A stretch of DNA of 64,000 nucleotides from Seramator thermalis. GTDB lineage: Bacteria > Bacteroidota > Bacteroidia > Bacteroidales > Dysgonomonadaceae. Within the stretch, counting starts at the first letter, position 1; every line of letters starts with the position of its first letter. The notes below the pieces were generated by a model, which saw nothing but the letters and a program-made list of their open reading frames with translations, searched no databases and had not been told where the DNA came from. The DNA lies in contig NZ_RXHS01000007.1 of NCBI RefSeq assembly GCF_004138125.1, positions 124,001 through 188,000 on the forward strand, written 5' to 3'. Made by a program: the position numbers and the translations under genes. Positions 1-8,921 of this stretch are shown one piece after another.

Positions 1-442
1 GGATAGCGTTTGCATCCGGTACACCACCGGTGTTCACCGAAATGTAACCTCCGGCCTGAATGATTTTATCGAAAGCTGAACGATCAACCATCAAGTCTTT
101 GATTACGGGAAATCCTGCCGATCGCCAAGGTTCAACGGTGATCGTATCGCCATCGTTGAATTTGCGCATATGGAGCTGGCAGGTTGTAACGTCTTCATCG
201 GGCCCATGTGGATGCCCGTTGATATAAAGACTGCACATTCCGCAAATTCCCTCTCGACAGTCGTGATCAAACACTACCGGATCTTTTCCTTCGTTGATGA
301 GCTTTTCGTTGAGAATGTCGAGCATTTCGAGAAACGAACTTCCTTGTGATACGTTTTGTAGCTCGTAATTCTCAAATCCTCCTTTTTCTTTCGGCCCTTT
401 CTGACGCCAAATTCTCAGTTTGATATTTATATTTTTATCCAT
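1..442 (-). CDS. sdhB: Succinate dehydrogenase/fumarate reductase iron-sulfur subunit, 3' part missing
   Basis: This is the N-terminal 147 residues of the iron-sulfur subunit of complex II; the gene runs off the left edge of the window. It carries electrons between the flavoprotein and the membrane quinone site. The plant-type [2Fe-2S] cysteines are visible as C62, C67 and C70 in [10 protein letters not shown], with C88 as the fourth. The [4Fe-4S] and [3Fe-4S] domain lies outside the window. The start is the ATG at 440-442, 22 bases after the sdhA stop, so it is the last gene of a sdhC-sdhA-sdhB operon. In anaerobic Bacteroidales this enzyme usually acts as a fumarate reductase; the direction of the reaction cannot be read from the sequence. 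Confidence 0.93.
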   Translation of the reverse strand, partial: MDKNINIKLRIWRQKGPKEKGGFENYELQNVSQGSSFLEMLDILNEKLINEGKDPVVFDHDCREGICGMCSLYINGHPHGPDEDVTTCQLHMRKFNDGDTITVEPWRSAGFPVIKDLMVDRSAFDKIIQAGGYISVNTGGVPDANAI

Positions 443-464
443 GAGATGATCGTTTTTTTTTGAG

Positions 465-2408
465 TTAAGACTTGTAATTACGTTGTTGACGAACTACGAA
501 TTCGTAATCGAGTGGTTCTTTATACATTACAGGGGCTTTGTCTTCACCCTGATATTCCCAGCACGAAACGTAAGCATATTCGTCATCATTGCGCAGTGCC
601 TCACCATCCGGTGTTTGAAATTCGGTTCGGAAGTGACCTCCGCACGATTCGTTACGATCCAGTGCATCGTGAGCCATCAGTTCTCCCAACTCGATGAAAT
701 CCTGCAATCGAAGGGCTTTTTCCAATTCCACGTTCAGCGAATCTTTGTCGCCCGGGATACGTAAGTTGGTGAGAAAATCCTTTTTCAATTGCTGTAATTT
801 TTCGATCGCAACTTTTAAGCCTTCGGCATCGCGAGCCATTCCGACATATTCCCACATAATATGACCCAATTCCTTATGAATGTGGTCAACAGAATGTTTA
901 CCCTTGATACTCATCAATCGGTCGATGCGTTCGTTGATTCCTTTTTCCGCTTCGTCGAATTCCGGACGATCGGTTTTGAATCTCGGTACCTGAATCTGGT
1001 CGGCCAAATAATTTTGGATGGTATAGGGCAGAATAAAATACCCGTCGGCTAATCCCTGCATTAAAGCCGATGCCCCAAGTCGATTTGCGCCATGATCGGA
1101 GAAATTGGCTTCGCCAATAGCGAAAAGGCCGGGAATGGAAGTCATCAGTTCATAATCCACCCAAATGCCTCCCATCGTGTAGTGGATGGCCGGATATATC
1201 ATCATTGGCGTTTCATAGGGATTTTCGTCCACAATCTTCTCGTACATTTGGAAGAGATTGCCGTATTTTTGTTCCACTACATCTTTTCCCAATCGCTCGA
1301 TTGCTTCTTTGAAATCGAGATAAACGGCGAGCCCGGTTGGCCCTACGCCATAACCTGCATCGCACCGTTCTTTTGCTGCGCGCGAAGCAACGTCTCTCGG
1401 AACCAAGTTGCCAAAAGCAGGATAACGACGCTCGAGGTAATAATCGCGATCCTCTTCTTTGATGTCGTTAGCTTTCAATTTTCCTTCCCGTATGGCTTGA
1501 GCATCTTCTTTCTTTTTGGGTACCCATATACGACCGTCGTTGCGAAGTGATTCGGACATGAGCGTCAGTTTCGATTGAAATTCGCCGTGAACCGGAATGC
1601 AGGTCGGGTGAATCTGTGTCATACACGGATTGGCAAAATAGGCGCCTTTTTTGTAGCATTGCCATGCTGCCGAAGCGTTCGAGTTCATTGCATTTGTAGA
1701 AAGGAAAAACGTGTTGCCATATCCGCCGGTGGCTATCACTACCGCATGGGCTGCGAAGCGTTCGAGTTTTCCTGTAACAAGATTCCTGGTGATGATTCCC
1801 CTGGCGCGACCATCGATAATCACAAGATCAAGCATTTCGTGACGAGTGTAAAGCTTTACTTGTTTTTTCTGAATGGCACGGCTCAAAGCAGAATAAGCAC
1901 CCAATAGCAATTGCTGCCCCGTCTGACCGCGAGCATAGAATGTGCGCGAAACTTGTGCGCCTCCAAAGGAGCGATTATCAAGCAATCCGCCATATTCGCG
2001 AGCGAAAGGAACACCCTGTGCCACACATTGGTCGATGATATTGTTGGAAACTTCTGCAAGACGATAAACATTCGCTTCGCGGGCACGGTAGTCGCCACCT
2101 TTTATGGTATCGTAGAAAAGACGATATACCGAATCGCCATCGTTGGGATAATTTTTTGCGGCATTTATTCCACCTTGAGCCGCAATAGAATGGGCGCGGC
2201 GCGGCGAGTCCTGAATGCAGAAATTTAGGACGTTAAAACCTTGTTCGCCAAGTGTTGCAGCGGCTGAAGCTCCTGCAAGACCTGTGCCGACTACGATGAT
2301 ATCGAGTCGTCGTTTATTGGCAGGATTGACCAGTTTTTGATGGTCTTTGTAGTTCGTCCATTTTTTGGCAAGTGGCCCTTGAGGAATTTTTGAATTTATT
2401 TTATTCAT
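465..2408 (-). CDS. sdhA: Succinate dehydrogenase/fumarate reductase flavoprotein subunit
   Basis: The 647-residue catalytic subunit of complex II interconverts succinate and fumarate. The FAD-binding motif [16 protein letters not shown] starts near residue 39. H73 in [15 protein letters not shown] is the expected site of covalent FAD attachment. The C-terminal FAD motif [17 protein letters not shown] is intact. The length fits the Bacteroidota/epsilonproteobacterial type (about 640-660 residues), longer than the E. coli enzymes. It sits between the cytochrome b subunit (18-base gap) and the iron-sulfur subunit (22-base gap). Fumarate reduction to succinate is the likely role in a fermenting member of the order, which is an inference from relatives. 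Confidence 0.96.
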   Translation of the reverse strand: MNKINSKIPQGPLAKKWTNYKDHQKLVNPANKRRLDIIVVGTGLAGASAAATLGEQGFNVLNFCIQDSPRRAHSIAAQGGINAAKNYPNDGDSVYRLFYDTIKGGDYRAREANVYRLAEVSNNIIDQCVAQGVPFAREYGGLLDNRSFGGAQVSRTFYARGQTGQQLLLGAYSALSRAIQKKQVKLYTRHEMLDLVIIDGRARGIITRNLVTGKLERFAAHAVVIATGGYGNTFFLSTNAMNSNASAAWQCYKKGAYFANPCMTQIHPTCIPVHGEFQSKLTLMSESLRNDGRIWVPKKKEDAQAIREGKLKANDIKEEDRDYYLERRYPAFGNLVPRDVASRAAKERCDAGYGVGPTGLAVYLDFKEAIERLGKDVVEQKYGNLFQMYEKIVDENPYETPMMIYPAIHYTMGGIWVDYELMTSIPGLFAIGEANFSDHGANRLGASALMQGLADGYFILPYTIQNYLADQIQVPRFKTDRPEFDEAEKGINERIDRLMSIKGKHSVDHIHKELGHIMWEYVGMARDAEGLKVAIEKLQQLKKDFLTNLRIPGDKDSLNVELEKALRLQDFIELGELMAHDALDRNESCGGHFRTEFQTPDGEALRNDDEYAYVSCWEYQGEDKAPVMYKEPLDYEFVVRQQRNYKS

Positions 2409-2426
2409 AACATCTAATTTCTTTTG

Positions 2427-3101
2427 TTATCCTAACAAATTTGAGAAACCGAAGTGAACGGCAATTGCCACGATCATAAATCCGAGACAAATGATGGTAG
2501 CAAAAATATTTCCAATAACTTTTATACGTTTCATCCATTTAGTGTTGTTCCAGCCAACGGTTTGAAGTGCACTCCAAAATCCGTGAGTCAAATGCAGCCA
2601 CAACGCTGCAAATGCTACGATATATATAGCAAGCACCCATCCGTTCGAGAGAACTTCGGTTACGAGCTGAGCACTATCTTCACGTGCTCCGGGTAATTGT
2701 AGCAATTCCTTGAATTGCATATTATACCAAAATTGGTATAAATGAACGATAAGGAATAACAGAATGAAAACCCCGAGAACAAACATGTTTTTCGACGACC
2801 ATGCAACCGGTGTTTTGCTTGCCGAAGCGTATCTGTCCGAACCCCGTGCTTTCCGGTTTTGCAGCGTCAGAATGATGGCGTAAATAATATGAACTACGAA
2901 ACCGAGTGCTATTACCCCCGTTCCGATGATTGCCCACCAATTGGCTCCTAATATTTCGTTTGCAATGAAATTATAGGCATCATAGCTGAAGATGAGCACG
3001 AGATTCATCGACATGTGAAACAGTAAGAACAATACCAAAAAAAGTCCGGAAATGCTTTGTACAAATTTCCGCCCGATAGAGGATTTTATTAACCAACTCA
3101 T
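2427..3101 (-). CDS. sdhC: Succinate dehydrogenase/fumarate reductase cytochrome b subunit
   Basis: This 224-residue membrane protein is the only membrane subunit visible in the operon, as expected for type B complex II, which has one five-helix diheme cytochrome b and no SdhD. Five hydrophobic segments can be seen, roughly at residues 15-35, 58-78, 103-122, 153-173 and 195-218. Histidines within or beside them (for example H29, H68, H120 and H168) are candidates for heme ligation. It is the first gene of the operon. The start ATG at 3099-3101 is followed by a short positively charged N-terminus. Confidence 0.93.
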   Translation of the reverse strand: MSWLIKSSIGRKFVQSISGLFLVLFLLFHMSMNLVLIFSYDAYNFIANEILGANWWAIIGTGVIALGFVVHIIYAIILTLQNRKARGSDRYASASKTPVAWSSKNMFVLGVFILLFLIVHLYQFWYNMQFKELLQLPGAREDSAQLVTEVLSNGWVLAIYIVAFAALWLHLTHGFWSALQTVGWNNTKWMKRIKVIGNIFATIICLGFMIVAIAVHFGFSNLLG

Positions 3102-3428
3102 AACATTCTTTTATTTTCAGTGATTTAATTGTTTGTTGTGATACAGCGCAAATATTTGAAAATGAATTTATTTATAAGTAAAAAGAAATTTTCTCCGAAT
3201 AGCACTAAAACGGATTGCAAAAATACTACTTTTGACCATTAAAAAGAATTATTTACGGAAATTTTTCCGTAATGCTGTTTTTTTAGAATGAATATAATTT
3301 AACCTCAGAATCATTGTTTACACAAACATAATGAAAAGTTATTGATTATACAAAAAAGATCTGCCTTCGTTTTCTTTTGTTATCTTTGCACTCTCAAAAA
3401 AATATTGTTTCTTTTTGCATCAGAAATC
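3102..3428. other. Divergent intergenic region between sdhC and trpS
   Basis: This 327-base AT-rich spacer separates two divergent transcription units. Apart from the trpS -7 element I see no gene in it. A TATTTG-like word lies upstream of sdhC (around 3150-3175 on the minus strand) but does not match the full TAnnTTTG consensus, so the sdh promoter is left uncalled. Confidence 0.5.
3381..3388 (+). promoter_or_regulatory. Candidate -7 element of trpS
   Basis: TATCTTTG matches the Bacteroidota -7 consensus TAnnTTTG and is 40 bases upstream of the trpS ATG. No TTTG is seen at the usual -33 distance, so the call rests on the -7 word alone. Confidence 0.5.
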
Positions 3429-4418
3429 ATGGACATAGTTTTAAGTGGTATTCGTTCTACCGGCAATTTGCATTTGGGAAATTATTATGGGGCATTGCGC
3501 AACTTCATCCGCATGCAGGATGAGAATCAATGTTATTTCTTTGTTGCCGATGTGCATTCGCTTACGACACACCCTGATCCGCGATATTTGCATGAAAATG
3601 TGAAAAACGTTTTAGTCAATTATCTTGCTGCCGGCATCGATCCCGAAAAATCGGTAATTTATGTGCAGAGTGATGTCCGCGAAACGTTTGAGTTATATTT
3701 GTTTTTGAATATGCATGCCTATATGGGTGAACTTGCAAAGACTACGTCCTTCAAGGAAAAAGCGCGGAAACAGCCCGAAAACGTGAATGCCGGACTTTTG
3801 ACCTATCCCACGCTGATGGCTGCCGATATTCTGGTTCACAATGCCGACAAGGTGCCTGTCGGGAAAGATCAGGAACAGCATCTCGAAATGACACGACGTT
3901 TTGCCCGCCGATTCAATAATTTTTATGGGGTGGAGTTTTTCAAAGAACCTGTAGCGTATAACTTTGGGCAAGAACTTATCAAAATACCCGGATTGGATGG
4001 AAGCGGAAAAATGGGCAAGTCTGAAGGCAATGCCATTTATTTGGCAGACAGTCCCAAAGAAATTGAGAAAAAAGTGAAAAAAGCACTTACCGATTCCGGA
4101 CCCACTGAATTTAATTCTCCCAAACCCGAATATATCGAAAATCTTTTCACTATTCTTCGCGTTGTTTCTGCTCCCGAGGTAGTGCAACATTTTGAAGATT
4201 TGTGGAACAGATGTGAAATTAAATATGGCGATCTGAAAAAGCAATTGGCAGAAGATATTATTAAGGTTACTGCACCTATCAGGGAGCGAATTATCGAAAT
4301 AGAAAACGACGAATCCTATTTGAGGAAAGTTACTACCGAAGGTGCCGAAAAAGCTCGCGAAAGCGCTTCGAAAACTATCCGGCAGGTGCGTGAAATCATG
4401 GGATTCAAACCGTTCTGA
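3429..4418 (+). CDS. trpS: Tryptophan--tRNA ligase
   Basis: This class I aminoacyl-tRNA synthetase charges tRNA-Trp. The HIGH-like motif appears as GNLHLGNYYG near residue 14 and the KMSKS-like motif as KMGKSEGN near residue 195. With the start at 3429 the protein has 329 residues, normal for bacterial TrpRS (about 325-350), and it begins with the typical MDIVLSGIRSTG. The reading frame stays open to 3342 but the extra N-terminus would lie over the promoter and matches no family feature. The gene stands alone and is followed by a strong hairpin. Confidence 0.96.
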   Translation: MDIVLSGIRSTGNLHLGNYYGALRNFIRMQDENQCYFFVADVHSLTTHPDPRYLHENVKNVLVNYLAAGIDPEKSVIYVQSDVRETFELYLFLNMHAYMGELAKTTSFKEKARKQPENVNAGLLTYPTLMAADILVHNADKVPVGKDQEQHLEMTRRFARRFNNFYGVEFFKEPVAYNFGQELIKIPGLDGSGKMGKSEGNAIYLADSPKEIEKKVKKALTDSGPTEFNSPKPEYIENLFTILRVVSAPEVVQHFEDLWNRCEIKYGDLKKQLAEDIIKVTAPIRERIIEIENDESYLRKVTTEGAEKARESASKTIRQVREIMGFKPF

Positions 4419-4434
4419 CTATTTATTCACTAAA

Positions 4435-4493
4435 CATGCACGACGATTCATGTATCCTTGAATTGTTGTGCATGCAGAATCAGCTTTTTTTTT
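4435..4493 (+). terminator. Terminator of trpS
   Basis: A 16-bp stem (4435-4450 pairing with 4459-4474, two G-U pairs in RNA) with an 8-base loop is followed ten bases later by nine T residues. The distance to the T-run is longer than usual, so efficiency is uncertain. Confidence 0.7.
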
Positions 4494-4639
4494 GCTTCCA
4501 TTCAAGTGTGTATCTTAGCTGGTGATTGTTCACTATATAAAAGGATATAGTTTTTTTCAATCCGAAATGATACCATTTCCAAAATATATTCTCCAATATT
4601 TTTTTTGCACTTGCCAATTTTTTCCCGGCAAAACCCCAC

Positions 4640-5300
4640 TCGTCATTTTGCCGAACAACCATTTCACCGTCACATGATGTATTTCCCCTTTTGCGGAACG
4701 ACCAATCACTAATCGAAAAGGTTACCGGACTGTTAAAGGAACGATAATTTGATGTGTGAAATTACCGTTTGTTATCACGCGGAACGACTTTTGTGCAGAC
4801 ACAAAACCTACTTTCCATTTTGCGGAACAGGTTTTTATCGGTAAATCACCCCTTCCGCAGGATGCGGAGCACCCTGTTTTTGCCGAATTGCCCGCTCTTC
4901 ATCACGCGGAACGACCAATGTCTGTTTGAATTGTTCACTCCGCAAAATGAGGAACGACCTTTTTCACCCGAAAAAGGTTGTTCGGCGTTAAAAGCAACGA
5001 CCTTTGTTCGCAGACAAAACTCACTCGTCGTCGCGAGGAACGGCTTTTGTGTCTGCACAAAAGCCACTCCCCCTTAAAAATAGTTATCGAAAACGGCACA
5101 ACATCCCATAATTTGTTAACGGAGTGGGTCATGTAAATCGTAAAAGGTCGGTCGTCAAAGTGAAAAGCGACCATTTTGGGTTCACAAATGCCATTCCGCA
5201 TTTTGGAAAGTACGTTTTGTGTGAACACAAAGGTCACTCGTCAAAATGGAAAGGGACCAATGTTATGACACAAAACCCACTCGTCGCGTTAGAAAGTGTA
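4640..5300. repeat. Island of degenerate intergenic repeats with small hairpins
   Basis: The stretch is built from diverged copies of a unit with the words ACTCGTC, ATTTTGCGGAACGACC and TTTTGTG-tetraloop-CACAAAA. The GCGGAACGAC core or a close variant occurs near 4651, 4693, 4779, 4822, 4906, 4949 and 5034, and an inverted copy of the ATTTTGCGG word near 4938 and 5192. Three hairpins have four-base loops: 4789-4806, 5042-5065 (perfect 10-bp stem) and 5216-5231. Unit spacing is irregular. Open frames crossing it are short and only echo the repeats, so I do not call a gene. Its function is unknown. Confidence 0.7.
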
Positions 5301-5340
5301 AAAAGTGATATAAAACTGCCGTTTCAACTTAACGACTATA

Positions 5341-5790
5341 TCTAAATGTAAATGAACGTAAACATATTTACGAATCAAAATAAATGTAATATTAAATAAA
5401 TATTGATATTAAATTTCATAAATTAATAATTTATTTTGAAGATAAAAGCCGATGTAAGGAAACGAGTATCTAACAGTTTTCGAAACTTGTTAGATACTCT
5501 GAAATTTCATCATCTTTAAGTAAGAATTTACGATTTGAGAAAATGAATTTACGATTTGAGACATTCTCCATTTTCTGATTTCATACTTTTACATCCAAAA
5601 TTGAATTGATTGAACGTATTTGGAACGCAGAAAGATGCTGATATATATATTTTATTGTGAGAATTTTTTTCCGATTGCCAAGTATTCATCATTGTTTGTT
5701 CGTACGATAATTTATTCTTCATTAAAACTTAAAACAATTACAGAAGACAAATACAAATTCTATTTTAAACCCATTAAAAATTAAACGGTT
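5341..5790 (+). promoter_or_regulatory. AT-rich upstream region of the peptide-modification locus
   Basis: This 450-base gene-free stretch precedes the small peptide gene at 5791. It holds the 17-bp direct repeat listed separately and a weak -7-like word TACTTTTA at 5584-5591, one mismatch from TAnnTTTG. If that word is used, the leader would be about 200 nt. No perfect Bacteroidota promoter was found here, so expression may depend on an activator or another sigma factor. Confidence 0.4.
5524..5561 (+). repeat. 17-bp direct repeat with 21-bp period
   Basis: GAATTTACGATTTGAGA occurs exactly twice, at 5524-5540 and 5545-5561. The 21-bp period places both copies on the same face of the helix, as expected for a dimeric activator. 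LytTR-family regulators bind 9-bp direct repeats about 21 bp apart, but the match to their consensus is only partial. Confidence 0.6.
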
Positions 5791-5928
5791 ATGGAGAACA
5801 GTCAAGAATTTCCCAAAACGGTTGAGCTCTATGAAGCTCCCGCCATTGAAGTAACGGATATCGAAACCGAGCAAAACATCCTCGGAGGAAGTGGAACACC
5901 ACCTGATTTTGATGGAGGTGATTGGTAA
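5791..5928 (+). CDS. Short RiPP precursor-like peptide, 45 residues
   Basis: This 45-codon gene is the first of the 5791-12407 locus. The peptide is acidic, with a leader-like first half and a Gly/Asp/Pro-rich end. Visible features are Y14-E-A-P17-A-I19, which fits the YxxPx(L/I) motif read by PqqD-like proteins in lasso-peptide leaders, a G32-G33 pair after an I-L, and the tail SGTPPDFDGGDW. Counting from G32, D39 is position 8, the spacing of a lasso macrolactam; cleavage after G33 would free a 12-residue core. Short Bacteroidales peptides of the form YxxPxIEVxxIE are, from memory, common and uncharacterised. No Cys is present, so lanthipeptide or sactipeptide chemistry is unlikely. Upstream AAAATTAAACGGTT is a typical A-rich Bacteroidota start context. 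The function as a precursor is inferred from the neighbours. Confidence 0.7.
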   Translation: MENSQEFPKTVELYEAPAIEVTDIETEQNILGGSGTPPDFDGGDW

Positions 5929-5975
5929 ATTTCGATTTAAATAGTGAGTTTTATCATTTTAATAACAGAATAATT

Positions 5976-7961
5976 ATGAAGAAAATACTAATTTTATCCG
6001 TAGTGCTGACCGCTTTAATCGCAGGTTGCGCTGACAATAAAGAAATCGTCGAAGAGCAACAGACGGGGAAGGGGCGCACCATCACTCTTACGGCATCCAT
6101 GCCCGATGAGGGATCGGAAACTGCACCGGCTACGGGCGCAGAAACCCGAATTGCTCTTACGCCCGATGGGAAAAACATCAAACTTACCTGGCAAGCCAGT
6201 GATCAACTTCAACTCTGCTTTGTACAGGGCAGCACAAAGGTGAAACAAACGGTTGCGGTAAGTGATATTTCTGTCGATGGGAAACGGGCTACGTTCGATA
6301 TTACTATTCCGACAGAAATAACAACCGGAACATTCGATTTATACGGAATGTATGGTGGAGGAGGTTTATCCGACACTGACCCGACGATTGCCATTCTTCC
6401 TACGGGACTATCATTGGCCGGAGACTTGACGGGTGTGCAAAACCAAAAACACGTAATGCTCAAGTTTAGCCAAACAGGTATCGATGTCAATAATCCTTCA
6501 ATATCCGTTACATTTTCGCACCTCGGTTCTCTTTTTTCGGTACGTTTAAAAAACACATCAGCTTCATCCTGGGATGGCATCTCCAAAATAAAAATTATAG
6601 CTGACACAGGGCAATGGTTGTATGGAGACGAGAATGGCGGAGTTCAATATAATCTTGTATCGGGAACGTTTGTTTCGGGACCTGTATCTAACAATTATAT
6701 GGCCTTCAATTTGTCTTCACCCATTAATTTGCCGGCAGGGGAAGAAAAACAATTTTGGGGCTGGTACCCGCCCGTTTCTGATGTTCCTTCATTGAGGTTG
6801 GAAGTATTGAACAGTAGTGATGCAATCCTTGCCCAAAGCTCCAATAGCAGACCCTCTCGAGATGCTTCCTCCGGAAAGAGTTACTACTTCTATGCAGTAT
6901 GGGATGGTACATTGCTGAAGTTTGCAGACGATGCTTTTTCACCCCGTTCGATGATGGAAGATTTGTCCCTTACAGGAGATATCATGCATGCTGCAGAAGG
7001 GACCGATTTCATTGGAATCGTTTATTCCAAATCGGGATCTGTTTACTATAATGCCGCAAAATTTGACGGCACATGGACCGGCGAAACTTTGTTGGGTGAA
7101 GGAACAGAAGCTCGAATAGCCATCGATGGCGGCAATCATCCTCATGTGGTCTATACCTCCGGCGGGCAAATTATTTACCGTACAACTTCCGATGGCACAA
7201 ACTGGAATACAGAAAATATTACTTCCAACTATGGAGGAACTTGTTCCAGGCCCGATATTTCCGTCGATGCAGAAGGGTATGCCGACATCAGTTATACAGA
7301 TAGTAACGGAGATGGAGATGGATACAGAGATATTATGTATGCAGAAAACAGCTCGGGAACATTTGTGAAAACTTTATTCTTTAATGGATATTATTACTAT
7401 TCGAGTGGATCAAAATCGGCTGCTTATTATGATAAACATTCCTACATTGCATTAGATGGAGACGATCAATTTAGTATAATCACTTGGGCGCACTCATTTT
7501 ATGGAGGAATAGGGTTTACAGATCATTCTTATTCCGTTGTCATAAAATCATCAACTAGCGCAAGTGGCGGAACAGCCGGAACATCAGGGGACACTCATGA
7601 TGTATATGATATAGCCTTTAATGGCACCGATGTGGTGGCTCTTTTTAAAGATAATAATGTGAACAAGACCGCTGTTTTGCAGACAAGCGGAACGACCATC
7701 AACTTTACCAACTCTTCGGATATTGCTACTACGGGTGTTACCCCCACTTCGTTGTCGGTCAATGCTTCTCATACGGTAGTGAGCGGCTATGTCGGTTCAA
7801 CTCTTTTTACAAAATACGATACGTATGAAAATACGTATTCCGAAATAACCATAAAATCGGGAACGAAGCCGGCAGTAGCTAATGTTTACGGAATTTTTTA
7901 TGTAGTATACACCGACAATGCCGGGAGTGTGAAAATTGTGAGGGTGAAAACATCCGCCTGA
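5976..7961 (+). CDS. Surface lipoprotein with fimbrillin-like N-terminus and propeller-like C-terminus
   Basis: The 661-residue protein starts at 5976 with a lipoprotein signal peptide and lipobox LIAGC (Cys18). Residues about 30-310 resemble the Bacteroidota fimbrillin-like family: a TRIALTPDGK segment, LTWQASDQLQL, then a long beta-rich part with the GWYPP segment. From about residue 330 onward there are repeats of the type DGGNHPHVVYTSGGQIIYRT and DAEGYADISYTDSNGD, which suggests a BNR/Asp-box-like beta-propeller. It lies 47 bases after the peptide gene and 63 bases before the kinase gene, same strand. Possible roles are receptor, target or self-protection factor for the peptide product, or an unrelated surface protein caught in the operon. 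Family assignment is by eye. Confidence 0.7.
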   Translation: MKKILILSVVLTALIAGCADNKEIVEEQQTGKGRTITLTASMPDEGSETAPATGAETRIALTPDGKNIKLTWQASDQLQLCFVQGSTKVKQTVAVSDISVDGKRATFDITIPTEITTGTFDLYGMYGGGGLSDTDPTIAILPTGLSLAGDLTGVQNQKHVMLKFSQTGIDVNNPSISVTFSHLGSLFSVRLKNTSASSWDGISKIKIIADTGQWLYGDENGGVQYNLVSGTFVSGPVSNNYMAFNLSSPINLPAGEEKQFWGWYPPVSDVPSLRLEVLNSSDAILAQSSNSRPSRDASSGKSYYFYAVWDGTLLKFADDAFSPRSMMEDLSLTGDIMHAAEGTDFIGIVYSKSGSVYYNAAKFDGTWTGETLLGEGTEARIAIDGGNHPHVVYTSGGQIIYRTTSDGTNWNTENITSNYGGTCSRPDISVDAEGYADISYTDSNGDGDGYRDIMYAENSSGTFVKTLFFNGYYYYSSGSKSAAYYDKHSYIALDGDDQFSIITWAHSFYGGIGFTDHSYSVVIKSSTSASGGTAGTSGDTHDVYDIAFNGTDVVALFKDNNVNKTAVLQTSGTTINFTNSSDIATTGVTPTSLSVNASHTVVSGYVGSTLFTKYDTYENTYSEITIKSGTKPAVANVYGIFYVVYTDNAGSVKIVRVKTSA

Positions 7962-8024
7962 TTTCGCATTCTGAAGGAAGAAATATACATAAATGAATTT
8001 CGAAAAAAAAGCGTATCCATATCG

Positions 8025-8918
8025 GTGAAACAGCGGGTTTATTATCGTATTGCGGGTTTTTTGATTGCCGTTGAATCGGACGATGCGAAAAAAACGGAAC
8101 GTTTGTTGCCCAATTTTGCTCCCTTCCGGGTAAAAAACGAAGAGGCGACGTGCAAAGGCGGGGAGAATCTGCTGTTCTGCTTATCGTGCAACGAATCGGT
8201 TTACGTTATGAAAGACATGACGATTGCAGACGATTTCCGATGGAACGGCATTCGCTATGAGGTATATCGCAACGTTGAGGGTGAACAGCTTATCCGAATG
8301 CGTAAGAACGATAACTGCCGTTTACTTCATGCCGACAAAGGTTGGAAATTGCCGGTGACGGATGTGACGTTGAAGGGGGAGACCGAAAACGAATTTTTGA
8401 ACAATTTTCTCATTGTGAGTTTCGGAATGGCTTCGGCACTGTTTTCCACGTTGAAGCTGCATGCTTCGGTAATCGAAAAAGAGGGGAGAGCGTTGCTTTT
8501 TTTGGGGAAAAGCGGTACAGGGAAAAGTACGCACAGCCGTCTTTGGCAACAATATGTACCCGGTTGTTCGCTGCTGAACGACGATGAGCCGGTGGTGCGT
8601 GTAAACGAAAGAGACGAGGTGACAGTTTACGGCACACCGTGGAGCGGCAAAACGCCGTGCTATCGGAACGAAAAAGCCCGCGTGGCCGCTTTTGTTTTGC
8701 TTCATCAATCTCCGGAAAACCGCCTCACGAAATTGAGCGCGAAGGAAGCCTTTTTCACGTTGTTTGCCTCAAGCAGTATGATGCGCTCGGATGTTCATCA
8801 TAAAAATGCCGTTTTCGCTACCCTTGCCGCAATACTTGAACATGTACCGGTTTACAGACTCGATTGTCGTCCCGACCGTGAAGCAGTAAGTTTGACAGAA
8901 TCGTTGCTCTTTTTGTGA
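8025..8918 (+). CDS. HPr kinase-like (HprK C-terminal type) protein kinase
   Basis: This 297-residue protein has a P-loop GKSGTGKST near residue 160, then LLNDDEPVV, matching the second acidic motif of HprK, and YGTPWSGK with NEKARVAAFVLL, typical of the small HprK-like proteins in RiPP clusters. The N-terminal half is not the HprK regulatory domain. Related kinases in some lasso-peptide clusters phosphorylate a C-terminal Ser of the precursor; here the precursor ends in Trp, so S34, T36 or another target would be needed. The start is GTG at 8025, which fits the YYRIAGFLIAV beginning of this family. The next gene follows after 3 bases. The substrate is not known. Confidence 0.75.
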   Translation: MKQRVYYRIAGFLIAVESDDAKKTERLLPNFAPFRVKNEEATCKGGENLLFCLSCNESVYVMKDMTIADDFRWNGIRYEVYRNVEGEQLIRMRKNDNCRLLHADKGWKLPVTDVTLKGETENEFLNNFLIVSFGMASALFSTLKLHASVIEKEGRALLFLGKSGTGKSTHSRLWQQYVPGCSLLNDDEPVVRVNERDEVTVYGTPWSGKTPCYRNEKARVAAFVLLHQSPENRLTKLSAKEAFFTLFASSSMMRSDVHHKNAVFATLAAILEHVPVYRLDCRPDREAVSLTESLLFL

Positions 8919-8921
8919 AAG

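Noticed and set aside
3342-3428. Extended N-terminus of TrpS
   Set aside because: It covers the -7 element and lacks family similarity; the ATG at 3429 gives the standard start.
4769-5077. Plus-strand frame of 102 codons in the repeat island (and minus-strand frames at 4846-5067 and 4935-5237)
   Set aside because: All follow the degenerate repeats, share no family feature and overlap each other on both strands.
4640-5300. CRISPR array
   Set aside because: Repeats are diverged, irregularly spaced and without uniform spacers; no cas genes are present.
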